In this document: piece by piece, positions 1 through 7,731 of the stretch
Layout of the letters: every line of letters begins with the position of its first letter
How positions within the stretch are numbered: position 1 is the stretch's first letter
DNA from: Syntrophomonas sp. UBA4922
GTDB lineage: Bacteria > Bacillota > Syntrophomonadia > Syntrophomonadales > Syntrophomonadaceae
DNA: 16,038 nucleotides
Direction of reading: 5' to 3'
Assembly: GCA_002398825.1 (NCBI GenBank)
Contig: DHBS01000042.1
Span: forward strand, 3,545 to 19,582
Notes under the pieces: model-generated
What the model saw: only the letters and a program-made list of their open reading frames with translations
Told to the model about the DNA's origin: nothing
Databases searched by the model: none
Program-made: the position numbers and the translations under genes

Positions 1-351
1 CGGCATCAAGGCTGCTCCTTCCCCATTGCGCACTATCTTAGGGGTGGGGCAGCCCATGTTTATGTCGATAATTTGAGCGCCGAGTTTTTCTAGTATTCTG
101 GCTCCTTGGGCCATAGCCCGGGGTTTTGAGCCAAAGAGCTGGGCCGCAACCAACCCCTGCTCGCCTTCCACAGCGGCCAGTTGCAGGGTTTTTTGCTGAT
201 TATATACCAGCCCCATGTCACTGATCATTTCCGTGTAGACCAGGCCGCAACCAAACAAGCGGGCCATTTCCCGGCCCGCCCTGTCTGTGACTCCCGCCAG
301 CGGCGCGGCCACTACCCGATTGGGTACTGCAACATTTCCAATTGAGAACAT
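1..351 (-). CDS. dus: tRNA-dihydrouridine synthase, N-terminal part (cut by window edge)
   Basis: Reduces uridines in the tRNA D-loop to dihydrouridine, using FMN and NADPH, in the cytoplasm. The visible 117 residues are the start of the FMN-binding TIM barrel. They include the early motif APLAGVTD (residues 16-23), the segment EMISDMGL (41-48), and INMGCPTPK (97-105), whose Cys101 corresponds to the family's catalytic cysteine. The full protein is normally about 320 residues, so roughly two thirds lies beyond the left edge. The ATG start begins 2 bp after the coaX stop and has GGAG six bases upstream, inside the end of coaX, so the two genes are probably translationally coupled. A Dus gene near the folate genes and coaX matches the Bacillus arrangement upstream of lysS. 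The DusB subgroup is likely, but the fragment does not prove it. Confidence 0.93.
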   Translation of the reverse strand, partial: MFSIGNVAVPNRVVAAPLAGVTDRAGREMARLFGCGLVYTEMISDMGLVYNQQKTLQLAAVEGEQGLVAAQLFGSKPRAMAQGARILEKLGAQIIDINMGCPTPKIVRNGEGAALMP

Positions 352-353
352 GT

Positions 354-1127
354 TCAACTCCGGTTTAATTCGTATATTAGGCGCAAACCCTCCATGGTGA
401 GGAGATCATCAATTACATCAATGCAGTCGGTTTCCCCGGCAATAGTACCGGCCAGCCCGCCGGTTGCCACCACCTGCGGTTCAAATTCCAATTCTTTTTT
501 CATGCGGCTGATAATACCTTCCACCTGACCGACAAATCCATAAATAATACCCGCCTGTATACTGCTGATGGTATTCTTACCCAGCAGGCTTTTGGGTTTA
601 ACCAGTTCAACCCGGGGCAGTTTAGCGGCTCTTGACACCAGGGCTTCAGTGGATATTTTGATGCCCGGCGCGATTGCCCCCCCCAGATAATCCCCCTTCT
701 GGCTTATCACACAAAAGGTGGTGGCAGTGCCGAAATCAACTATTATAAGAGGACCGCCGTATTTATGAAATCCGGCTACGGCATTGACTACCCGGTCAGC
801 CCCAACCTCACGGGGGTTCTCGTATTTAATGGCCAAACCGGTTTTTATTCCGGCTTCTACTATCAGGGGTTTGCACTTGAAGTACTTGGCGCTCAGCCAC
901 TCCAATTCCATCATAACTGTTGGTACTACCGATGAAATAACCACCGCGTCAATCTGTTCCAGTTTCAATCCGTTTAAGTTTAAACAGAACAACTCGCTGA
1001 TTATGATGGCGTACTCATCACAGGTGCGCATGGTATCGGTGCGAATGCGCCAGTGCCCCACCAGTTCCTGCTTACTATATACTCCGACGGCCATGTTGGT
1101 GTTGCCCACATCAAATACGCAGATCAC
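354..1127 (-). CDS. coaX: Type III pantothenate kinase
   Basis: Phosphorylates pantothenate to 4'-phosphopantothenate, the first step of coenzyme A synthesis. Family knowledge: type III kinases use an ASKHA fold, need a monovalent cation and escape CoA feedback inhibition. Visible motifs are the phosphate loop DVGNTN (residues 6-11), GADRVVN (109-115), DFGTATTF (131-138), GGAIAPGI (149-156) and ATGGLAG (221-227). The length of 257 residues is normal. The start codon is GTG, and the protein begins MICVFDVGNTN as expected. An AGGAG lies about ten bases upstream. The gene follows nadC after 61 bp and precedes dus by 2 bp. Its product acts directly on the pantothenate made by panG-panB-panC in the same run, so the operon covers both synthesis and first use of the vitamin. 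Confidence 0.97.
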   Translation of the reverse strand: MICVFDVGNTNMAVGVYSKQELVGHWRIRTDTMRTCDEYAIIISELFCLNLNGLKLEQIDAVVISSVVPTVMMELEWLSAKYFKCKPLIVEAGIKTGLAIKYENPREVGADRVVNAVAGFHKYGGPLIIVDFGTATTFCVISQKGDYLGGAIAPGIKISTEALVSRAAKLPRVELVKPKSLLGKNTISSIQAGIIYGFVGQVEGIISRMKKELEFEPQVVATGGLAGTIAGETDCIDVIDDLLTMEGLRLIYELNRS

Positions 1128-1188
1128 AGTTATTCATCTCCTATCTTCATAAGACCGTTAAACCGGGGATTCAGCCGGAGGGTATATG

Positions 1189-2019
1189 CTAATAAACCTC
1201 TAAAAGATCAAAACTGATGTCAAGACTCTGTATAGAGTGGGTCAGGGCTCCAACGGAGATAAAGTCCACTCCGCTTCGGGCGACTTCTTCCAGGCGGTCT
1301 TCAGTAATCCCCCCGGACGCCTCCAAGAGGGCCCGCCCGGCAACTAACTCGACCGCCTTTCGCATGGTGGGAGTATCCATATTGTCGAGCATAATGATAT
1401 CCGCACCGGCTTCTAGAGCCAAATTCAGCTGCTCCAGGTTTTCTACTTCAACTTCTATTTTTACGGTTATCGGCGCCGCCCGGCGCAAGGTTCGCACCGC
1501 ATTCAGAATTCCTCCGCCGGCCACTATATGATTGTCTTTAATCATGACCCCATCATATAGCCCAAAACGGTGATTCCGGCCTCCGCCGATTCTTACCGCG
1601 TATTTCTCCAACTCCCGCAGTCCCGGGGTGGTCTTGCGGGTATCTATGATACGGGCAGGGTAGTTTTGAATTTTATCCGCCATCTTCCTGGTGCGCGTAG
1701 CAATCCCACTAAGACGCTGCAAGAGATTCAGAGCCACCCTCTCGCCGCCTAAGAGCGCGGTGGTCTTCCCGCTGATTTCCGCAATACGGTCCCCGTACTG
1801 CACCATCTGCCCGTCGGTGATAAAAGTCTGGCACTGGACCGCCGGATCTAAATAGCGAAATACCGCCTGATAGACCCCTGTTCCGGCGATTATGCCCTCG
1901 GCCTTGGCAACCAGCATCCCCCGGGCTTGCTGATCCGCAGGAACCAGGTTAAAAGTGGTTATATCCTGTCGGCCGATATCTTCCTGTAATGCCTGTTTTA
2001 TTATAGTGTCTATATTCAT
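1189..2019 (-). CDS. nadC: Quinolinate phosphoribosyltransferase (decarboxylating)
   Basis: Converts quinolinate and PRPP to nicotinate mononucleotide, the third step of de novo NAD synthesis in the cytoplasm. The 276 residues match the usual family length. Characteristic segments are EDIGRQDITT (13-22), ERVALNLLQRLSGIAT (93-108), DTRKTTPGLR (126-135), IGGGRNHRFGLYDGVMIKDN (144-163), EVEVEN (189-194), LEASGGI (232-238) and ISVGALTHS (254-262). The basic and acidic residues in these segments form the PRPP and quinolinate sites in known structures. The ATG start follows the nadB stop by 28 bp. The only purine-rich stretch upstream is GGGGGAAT, rather far from the ATG, so translation may depend partly on coupling with nadB. 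It completes the nadA-nadB-nadC set. Confidence 0.97.
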   Translation of the reverse strand: MNIDTIIKQALQEDIGRQDITTFNLVPADQQARGMLVAKAEGIIAGTGVYQAVFRYLDPAVQCQTFITDGQMVQYGDRIAEISGKTTALLGGERVALNLLQRLSGIATRTRKMADKIQNYPARIIDTRKTTPGLRELEKYAVRIGGGRNHRFGLYDGVMIKDNHIVAGGGILNAVRTLRRAAPITVKIEVEVENLEQLNLALEAGADIIMLDNMDTPTMRKAVELVAGRALLEASGGITEDRLEEVARSGVDFISVGALTHSIQSLDISFDLLEVY

Positions 2020-2047
2020 GCTGCTTGAGTATTCCCCCTGTCATGGG

Positions 2048-3649
2048 CTAACAATTCATAAAACTCATTTCTTTTATCCAGCGCATATCGTCCCTTTCCG
2101 GATAATCGGAACGATAATGCCCCCCGCGGCTCTCTTTGCGCCACAGGCAGGCTTGAATGATAATACGAGCCAGTATCAACATATTTATCGTCTCATAATA
2201 ACTCAGGATATCCGTATGGCGGTGCATAGCATTATAAAGACTGTCGATCTCCAGATAAGCCTGTTTAAGGCCGCTCTCATTTCTTATGATGCCCACATGA
2301 TCCCACATAATATCGCGCAGCCTCATGCGCACCTCATCAGGCCTGAATCCTTCCTGGCCGGGGCGGAAAATCCAGCCCGAATCAAACTGGCGGTATATTT
2401 CCCCGCTGTCAACCTGACGGCGATACATGATCTCCTCAGCCTTGTCAACAATGCGCTGTCCAAATACAATCCCCTCTAAGAGGGAGTTGCTGGCCAGACG
2501 GTTAGCGCCGTGAACACCGGTGCAGGCTGCTTCACCGCAGGCGTACAGTCCTCTGATACTGGTCTCTCCGTTGGTATTGGTGCCAATGCCTCCCATGATG
2601 AAATGCGCTGCCGGTGAGACCGGGACATATTCCCTGGTGATGTCAACGCCCCTCTCCAAACAGGTCCGATGGATGTTGGGGAAGCGTGCCGGACCGTCAG
2701 GTATAACGGTCATATCCAGGTATACATATGGTTTTTCGGTGTTTTGCAGTTCATTCCAGATGGCCCGGGACACGATATCCCGCGGAGCCAACTCTAAGAG
2801 GGAATGATAGCGTTTCATAAAACGCTCGCCTTCGCCGTTGTATAGTATGGCCCCTTCACCCCGCACCGCTTCTGAAATTAAAAAGCGCTGCGATTCGTGA
2901 CCGTATAATACCGTGGGATGAAATTGAAAAAACTCCATATCGGTGAGTCTACACCCGGCCCGGAAACAGGCTGACATCCCGTCACCGGTGGCCACATCCG
3001 GGTTGGTGGTATGTTTATAGATCTGCCCGGCGCCGCCCGTAGCGATGATCACGGCCCGGGCGCTGTAGATGACGCGCTCCCCTTTTTTAGCATCGAAAAA
3101 CAACGCGCCAAAGCATTCACAGTTATCCTCATCAGTCAGTATATCCAGCAGAAACTGATCTTCCCTGATTTCGATCCCGCTGTTGAGCTTGCACTTCTCC
3201 ACCAGGGCGCCTCTGATAGCAGCCCCGGTGGTATCGGCAGCATGCAGGATACGAGCTTTGCTGTGGGCCCCTTCACGGGCCAGAGAAATGGCGCCATTTT
3301 TCATGTCGAACTGCGCCCCGGCAGCTATCAGTTCCCTGACCCGATCCGGTCCTTCCCGCACCAAAACATCTACCGCTTCTATATTGCACAGACCGGCTCC
3401 TGCTTCGAGGGTATCCTCCAGATGAAGAAAGGGGGAATCTTCCTCATGTACTGCGGCAGCAATCCCCCCCTGGGCTAATCCGGTATTGGAATCGTCTATA
3501 TGTTTTTTGGTAGCAACTATGACCTGCCCGTGTTGTGAAGCTTTCAATGCGGTAAAAAGCCCGGCGATCCCGGTTCCCACGATCAAAAAATCGGTCTTTA
3601 GAACCGGGGTGTCTTTCCCCAAATCTTCAATATACCGAGTGATTATCAT
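2048..3649 (-). CDS. nadB: L-aspartate oxidase
   Basis: FAD enzyme that oxidises L-aspartate to iminoaspartate, the first step of de novo NAD synthesis. It can pass electrons to fumarate or oxygen; fumarate is the likely acceptor in an anaerobe (inference). It belongs to the succinate dehydrogenase/fumarate reductase flavoprotein family. The Rossmann dinucleotide motif GTGIAG is at residues 25-30. Next come TGLAQGGIAA (56-65), HTTNPDVATGDG (213-224), EFFQFHPT (239-246), the active-site arginine segment PRDIVSR (289-295), HFIMGGI (349-355) and LYACGEAACTGVHGANRLAS (368-387). The C-terminal helical domain carries SRGGHYRSDYPERDD (507-521), which is typical of NadB and succinate dehydrogenase. 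The 533 residues are normal for the family. The ATG has AGGGGGT upstream, and the gene follows nadA by 24 bp. Confidence 0.97.
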   Translation of the reverse strand: MIITRYIEDLGKDTPVLKTDFLIVGTGIAGLFTALKASQHGQVIVATKKHIDDSNTGLAQGGIAAAVHEEDSPFLHLEDTLEAGAGLCNIEAVDVLVREGPDRVRELIAAGAQFDMKNGAISLAREGAHSKARILHAADTTGAAIRGALVEKCKLNSGIEIREDQFLLDILTDEDNCECFGALFFDAKKGERVIYSARAVIIATGGAGQIYKHTTNPDVATGDGMSACFRAGCRLTDMEFFQFHPTVLYGHESQRFLISEAVRGEGAILYNGEGERFMKRYHSLLELAPRDIVSRAIWNELQNTEKPYVYLDMTVIPDGPARFPNIHRTCLERGVDITREYVPVSPAAHFIMGGIGTNTNGETSIRGLYACGEAACTGVHGANRLASNSLLEGIVFGQRIVDKAEEIMYRRQVDSGEIYRQFDSGWIFRPGQEGFRPDEVRMRLRDIMWDHVGIIRNESGLKQAYLEIDSLYNAMHRHTDILSYYETINMLILARIIIQACLWRKESRGGHYRSDYPERDDMRWIKEMSFMNC

Positions 3650-3673
3650 TCTCTTACCCCCTGCCAGGCCATA

Positions 3674-4591
3674 TTATGGCCGAATTGCCAGCATCTTTTC
3701 CAAGGCCTGGCTGGCTTTGCCCCTGATCACATCGGGGACGGTTATTTCATACTGGCTCTTTTCCAGACACGCTGCCAGTATGGGTAAGGTCACCAATTTC
3801 ATGTCCGGACATTTAAAACCGCTGCGCGCGATATAGAATTTCTTGTCCGGGCAGTTTTTTTGCAGGGTATAGAGGAAGCCTTCCTCGGTGCCAATTATGA
3901 ACTCCCGCTCCGAGCTGTTCTTCACGTATTCCAGAATCCCACCGGTAGAACAGACTGCATCCGCCATAGCAGTTATGTCCGGGGTGCACTCCGGGTGCAC
4001 CACCAGTCTGGCACCGGGATGTTCCTGCTGGCAGGCCTGCACCTCCGCCTTTTCCAACTGATCATGAATGGGGCAGCAACCCGGCCACAAGATCATGTCG
4101 CGGCCAGTTTGCGCAGCCACATAAGTACCTAGGTTGCGGTCCGGCACAAAGATGATCTCCCGGTCCCGGGGGATACTCTGCACTACTGCCAGGGCGTTGG
4201 AGGACGTGCAGCACAGATCGCTTTCGGCCTTCACTTCAGCCGAGGAATTGACATAACTGACCACCATGGCTCCGGGGTGTTCTTGCTTTAATGCCCTGAT
4301 CTCTTCGGCTGTTACCATATCCGCCATCGGACAGCCGGCTTCAGCCGCCGGCAGTAAGACGGTCTTGTCGGGGCTCAGAATCTTGGCGCTTTCCGCCATG
4401 AAATGAACCCCGCAAAATACAATTACCTCCGCCTGAGTCAGAGCCGCTTGCCTGGCCAGGTTTAAAGAATCCCCGACAAAATCGGCTGCTTCCTGAATCT
4501 CCGGCAACTGATAATAATGGGCTAAAATCACAGCCCCCCTAATTTTTTTTAACCGTGCAATGCTCTCCCGCCACTGCGCGGATGTCTGCAT
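3674..4591 (-). CDS. nadA: Quinolinate synthase
   Basis: [4Fe-4S] enzyme that condenses iminoaspartate with dihydroxyacetone phosphate to give quinolinate. From the chosen start there are 305 residues, the short form of the family. The substrate motif HYYQ is at residues 25-28 and SYVN at 112-115. The three cluster cysteines known from Thermotoga and Pyrococcus enzymes map by spacing to C87 (AGCPMAD), C173 (second Cys of PGCCPIH) and C261 (FKCPDM). There is no E. coli-like CxxCxxC cluster at the end. An ATG also occurs at 4595-4597, two codons earlier. I chose 4591 because AGAAGG then sits about seven bases upstream, whereas it would nearly abut the earlier ATG. The gene starts shortly after the panD stop, joining the two aspartate-consuming pathways. 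Confidence 0.96.
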   Translation of the reverse strand: MQTSAQWRESIARLKKIRGAVILAHYYQLPEIQEAADFVGDSLNLARQAALTQAEVIVFCGVHFMAESAKILSPDKTVLLPAAEAGCPMADMVTAEEIRALKQEHPGAMVVSYVNSSAEVKAESDLCCTSSNALAVVQSIPRDREIIFVPDRNLGTYVAAQTGRDMILWPGCCPIHDQLEKAEVQACQQEHPGARLVVHPECTPDITAMADAVCSTGGILEYVKNSSEREFIIGTEEGFLYTLQKNCPDKKFYIARSGFKCPDMKLVTLPILAACLEKSQYEITVPDVIRGKASQALEKMLAIRP

Positions 4592-4608
4592 AACCATCCC
4601 TTCTATCT

Positions 4609-4968
4609 CTAATTACTCATCGGCTGAATTTTGTTGTGCTCATCTACAAAAATCACGGTCGGTTTGTGCTGTTGGCACTCCTCCTGAGAAAGCTGGCAAT
4701 AGGTCAGTATGATGATTATATCACCTGTATGCACCAGCCTTGCGGCAGCGCCGTTCAAACACATCACGCCCGACCCCCGCGGGCCGGCGATAACATAGGT
4801 ATCAAATCGTTCACCGTTATTGATATTGACGATGGTGACCTTCTCGTTTTCCAGGATGTCGGCGGCCTCTATCAGGTCCTCATCGATGGTAATTGATCCG
4901 ATATAGTTCAAATTAGCTTCTGTCACCACAGCCCGGTGAATTTTCGACTTGAGCATACTGCGAAACAT
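4609..4968 (-). CDS. panD: Aspartate 1-decarboxylase (pyruvoyl type) precursor
   Basis: Decarboxylates L-aspartate to beta-alanine, one of the two halves of pantothenate. The proenzyme cleaves itself between Gly24 and Ser25 in the visible motif YIGSIT (residues 22-27), turning Ser25 into the pyruvoyl cofactor. Lys9 and Tyr58-type residues complete the active site in known structures; Lys9 is visible here. Later family segments are NINNGERFDTYVIAGPRGSG (48-67) and LNGAAARL (71-78). The length of 119 residues is standard. The ATG lies 2 bp after the panC stop, and a strong GGAGGTG ribosome binding site is formed by the last codons of panC, so coupling is likely. It ends pan synthesis and is followed closely by nadA. 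Confidence 0.97.
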   Translation of the reverse strand: MFRSMLKSKIHRAVVTEANLNYIGSITIDEDLIEAADILENEKVTIVNINNGERFDTYVIAGPRGSGVMCLNGAAARLVHTGDIIIILTYCQLSQEECQQHKPTVIFVDEHNKIQPMSN

Positions 4969-4970
4969 GA

Positions 4971-5819
4971 TTACACCTCCACCAACCGGTTATCAATTAA
5001 TCTCGTACTACCGAATTTCACTGCCAGGGCCATAAGTATTTTTCTGTCTACTTGATCAACATCGCCCAGATCGGCAGCATCGTAAATCTCAACGTAATCA
5101 ATAATCGCCTGAGGGCTGGCTGCAATCACTTCGCGCATAATTTCTTTTAATCTGGCTACATCTCGTTCCCCTCGTTCGATCCGGCTATGTGCTTCTTTTA
5201 AAGCCCTGCTCAACACCAGTGCCTGCTGGCGCTGCTCGGCATCTAAATATACATTCCTGGAGCTTTTGGCCAGGCCATCTTCCTCTCGTACAATGGGAAC
5301 TCTGACTATTTCTAAAGGAAAGTTGAGTTCGCGAACCATTTTTTCTATGACCATGACCTGCTGAGCGTCTTTTTGGCCAAAAAAGGCCTTATCAGGAACG
5401 CATATATTAAACAACTTGGATACTACTGTAGTCACCCCTTTAAAATGGCCGGGTCTTGACGCGCCGCACAGTTTTGCGGTGATCTCGCCGCCAACCTCTA
5501 CAAAGGTACGGTATCCCGGAGGATACATTTCGCTTATTGAAGGCGCAAATAAAGCGTCAACATGCTTTTCCTCCAATAAATCCTGATCCCGGCTGAGATC
5601 TCTAGGATAAGTTTCGAAATCCTCTCCCACGCCAAACTGTATGGGATTGACGAATATACTGACGACTACTATATCGCACTTACTACGGGCCTGTTCTACC
5701 AGAGAAAGATGGCCCTCATGAAGATACCCCATAGTCGGAACCAGTCCAATGGTGTTGCCGGCCTTTTTTTGCGCCATACACCATTCTTGAGCTGATCCAA
5801 CGCGGTCCAATATCAGCAT
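4971..5819 (-). CDS. panC: Pantothenate synthetase (pantoate-beta-alanine ligase)
   Basis: ATP-dependent ligation of pantoate and beta-alanine, forming pantothenate through a pantoyl-adenylate. It is a nucleotidyltransferase of the HIGH class. Visible are PTMGYLHEGHLSL (residues 28-40, holding the HIGH-like motif HEGH), FVNPIQF (56-62), GASRPGHFKGVTTVV (119-133), FGQKDAQQ (147-154) and the KMSKS-like loop LAKSSRN (183-189). The reading frame is open further upstream to a TTG at 5853-5855. I chose the ATG at 5817-5819 because GGGAGG/GGGAG lies just upstream and the protein then begins MLILDRV with 282 residues, the usual size. The gap to the panB stop is 53 bp. The stop is 2 bp before panD. 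Confidence 0.96.
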   Translation of the reverse strand: MLILDRVGSAQEWCMAQKKAGNTIGLVPTMGYLHEGHLSLVEQARSKCDIVVVSIFVNPIQFGVGEDFETYPRDLSRDQDLLEEKHVDALFAPSISEMYPPGYRTFVEVGGEITAKLCGASRPGHFKGVTTVVSKLFNICVPDKAFFGQKDAQQVMVIEKMVRELNFPLEIVRVPIVREEDGLAKSSRNVYLDAEQRQQALVLSRALKEAHSRIERGERDVARLKEIMREVIAASPQAIIDYVEIYDAADLGDVDQVDRKILMALAVKFGSTRLIDNRLVEV

Positions 5820-5872
5820 TTTTTCTCCCAACCTCCCAGATTCTGCGAAGTGCAAAACACGCAGTTTTTCGG

Positions 5873-6703
5873 TTAATAAAGCTTTTCTAAGACTTCATCT
5901 TTTATAGTGAAACAATGCTCCGGAGCGGGAAAGGTTCCGGCCATGACTTCTTCTTTATATTGCTTCAAGGCTTCCGTAATGAGTGGTTGCAGGTTGGCGA
6001 ATTTCTTGACAAACTTGGGAATATGACCGTGGAACATTCCCAGCATATCGTTGATAACCAGAACCTGTCCATCGCAATAGGGGCCAGCTCCAATTCCAAT
6101 GGTTGGGCACGACACTTCCGCAGTGATGCGCCGCGCCAATTCGGATGGCACACACTCCATAACCATGGAGAATACCCCGGCCTCATCCAGGGCTTTAGCA
6201 TCCTCGATCAATTTTTGGGCTGTTTCCAGGTCCTTGCCCTGTACTTTGAACCCGCCAAACTGGTTTACTGACTGGGGAGTCAGCCCGATGTGGCCTTGAA
6301 CCGGGATCTGGGCATCCAGGATGGCTTTAATAGTATCAACCCTTTCCACCCCTCCTTCGATTTTAACCGCATGCGCGCCTCCTTCCTGGATCAGGCGTCC
6401 GGCGTTGCGCACCGCTTCGGGGATGGCAATGTGATAAGACAGAAATGGCATATCTGCAACCACCATGGCATTTTGGGCCGCTCTGGACACCGCCCGGGTA
6501 TGATGTACCATGTCATCCATGGTCACCGGCAGGGTGGTGGAATAACCCAACATCACGTTCCCCAGCGAGTCTCCCACCAAAATCATATCGATTCCGGCTT
6601 GATCTATCATCCCTGCCATTGAATAATCATATCCGGTCAACATGGCAATCTTCTCTTGCCTGGTTTTCATCTCTTTGAGTACTGCTGTGGTAATTTTAGC
6701 CAT
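5873..6703 (-). CDS. panB: 3-methyl-2-oxobutanoate hydroxymethyltransferase
   Basis: Transfers a hydroxymethyl group from 5,10-methylene-tetrahydrofolate to alpha-ketoisovalerate, giving ketopantoate. It therefore links the folate genes of this run to the pantothenate branch. It is a TIM-barrel, Mg-dependent enzyme. From the chosen start the motif MLTGYDYSMA is at residues 21-30, VGDSLGNVMLGYSTT at 43-57 with the metal ligand Asp45, ADMPFLSY at 83-90 with Asp84, VKIEGG at 113-118, the catalytic-type glutamate at 183 (MECVPSE), and IGIGAGPYCDGQVLV further on. Asp45 and Asp84 have the same numbers as in E. coli. An in-frame GTG lies eight codons upstream. The ATG at 6701-6703 was chosen because AAGGAG sits about ten bases before it and the 276-residue length is typical. 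Confidence 0.97.
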   Translation of the reverse strand: MAKITTAVLKEMKTRQEKIAMLTGYDYSMAGMIDQAGIDMILVGDSLGNVMLGYSTTLPVTMDDMVHHTRAVSRAAQNAMVVADMPFLSYHIAIPEAVRNAGRLIQEGGAHAVKIEGGVERVDTIKAILDAQIPVQGHIGLTPQSVNQFGGFKVQGKDLETAQKLIEDAKALDEAGVFSMVMECVPSELARRITAEVSCPTIGIGAGPYCDGQVLVINDMLGMFHGHIPKFVKKFANLQPLITEALKQYKEEVMAGTFPAPEHCFTIKDEVLEKLY

Positions 6704-6736
6704 AATCCCACGCTCCTTTTTAGGCACCGCACAACG

Positions 6737-7624
6737 TTATTGTTCTCCTTTGATCACGTTACTGAGGATCTCTTTAAACTCAGCCGCCTGTTCGGCACCG
6801 ATGGTGCCTTTGGCGAGCGCAATGGAGGTAGTATACAGACCTAAACAGGCATATAAAAGCTTGTCATCACGCATTTTGTCCTCCAGTCCCTCGAGGTGAT
6901 GAACAACCGTTTCTATATCCCCTCTGGCAATGGGGCCGGTTAAAGCCCGGGGTATGCCAACGTCACGGATATTATTGATGCTGCCCTGAATCAACGGCAA
7001 CAATGCTCTGCCGGCTTGTGGGCCCGGAATACCAGCTGATTCAAGCAAGCGTATTCCAAAATCGACTACTGTGACCAGATAATTGGAAACCGTACAGGCC
7101 CCGGCATGGTACAAGACCTTGGCGGTACTGTCAATGATAAAATACTCTCCTCCCAGAGCGGCTACGATGGCGCGGCCGGCAGCATATGCTTCGTGATCCC
7201 CTTCGATGCTGAATATTGATCCGGGAAGGTTGGCAATTGCCCTATCAACACCAGCAAAAGACTGCAAAGGATGTATCGACAATACAAATGCGCCGAAAGC
7301 CCTGGCTCCATCTAATAATTGCGAGGTCTGGGACCCACTCATGTGAATCACCACTTGACCGCTATGAAAAGCGCCGCTTTCCGCCAATTCGTCCGCTACA
7401 TCCTTTATGGCCATGTCTGATGTGGTTATAAACAAAATATCTGCTGAGCGAGAAACTTCTTGAGGTGATGAACAGGTGGTACAGCCAATCCGGTCCACAA
7501 GTACTTTTGTAGATTCGGATAACTTGTCATAAACACCCGTAATCTCATATCCCTTGTTGCTGAGTACCACCCCAACAGCCGTTCCTACGACTCCCAAACC
7601 GATGATGCCGACTTTATTTGTCAT
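6737..7624 (-). CDS. panG: Rossmann/DUF2520 dehydrogenase, probable PanG-type ketopantoate reductase
   Basis: A 295-residue protein with an N-terminal NAD(P)-binding Rossmann fold (VGIIGLGVVGTAVG, glycine motif at residues 9-14). A middle segment contains HMSGS (94-98) and SIHPLQSFA (117-125). A C-terminal helical DUF2520 domain carries the hallmark YHAGACTVSNYLV (172-184). It sits directly before panB-panC-panD, 33 bp from panB, and no panE or ilvC is visible in the window. Ketopantoate reductase is the one pantothenate step otherwise missing from this cluster. A ketopantoate reductase unrelated to PanE, named PanG, has been described in Francisella with homologs in Enterococcus and Clostridioides; I recall these as DUF2520 proteins, but cannot confirm that here. 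The ATG overlaps an upstream TGA as ATGA, and a GAGGAGGT site lies just upstream. Fold assignment is firm; the substrate is inferred. Confidence 0.85.
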   Translation of the reverse strand: MTNKVGIIGLGVVGTAVGVVLSNKGYEITGVYDKLSESTKVLVDRIGCTTCSSPQEVSRSADILFITTSDMAIKDVADELAESGAFHSGQVVIHMSGSQTSQLLDGARAFGAFVLSIHPLQSFAGVDRAIANLPGSIFSIEGDHEAYAAGRAIVAALGGEYFIIDSTAKVLYHAGACTVSNYLVTVVDFGIRLLESAGIPGPQAGRALLPLIQGSINNIRDVGIPRALTGPIARGDIETVVHHLEGLEDKMRDDKLLYACLGLYTTSIALAKGTIGAEQAAEFKEILSNVIKGEQ

Positions 7625-7731
7625 TCCCTAACCTCCTCAGGATTACGGCAGGCAACTGCCACTAAAATCGCGCCGTCTCGGTCCAATAATGGATACAAGC
7701 GGACTTGAAAAGGATATCGGCGGGAGATCCC
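7621..7731 (-). other. 36-codon in-frame open stretch after the folK stop, overlapping the panG start
   Basis: Immediately after the folK TAG (7732-7734) the same frame stays open for 36 codons and ends in a TGA that overlaps the panG ATG as ATGA. The panG ribosome binding site lies within it. The peptide looks protein-like; its middle, FQVRLYPLLDRDGAIL, recalls the last strands of a PAS domain, where aromatic-x-VR-x-YP is followed by L-D-x-DG. No ATG or GTG with a ribosome binding site opens it; the only early start is a TTG at codon 12 with no such site. It may be a decayed remnant of a gene once fused to or following folK, an occasional read-through tail, or chance. I do not call it a gene. 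Confidence 0.35.

Noticed and set aside
1128..1188. CCGG-containing dyad between nadC and coaX as a possible terminator
   Set aside because: The stem is only about 4 bp and no T-tract follows, so I do not call termination here.
2468..2804. CTCTAAGAGGGA occurring twice within nadB
   Set aside because: Both copies encode similar Ser-Leu-Leu-Glu segments in a real gene. Chance and codon choice explain them; no repeat array is present.
5820..5855. Upstream TTG start for panC
   Set aside because: The ATG at 5819 has a better-placed ribosome binding site and gives the normal N-terminus; the extra 12 residues lack family similarity.
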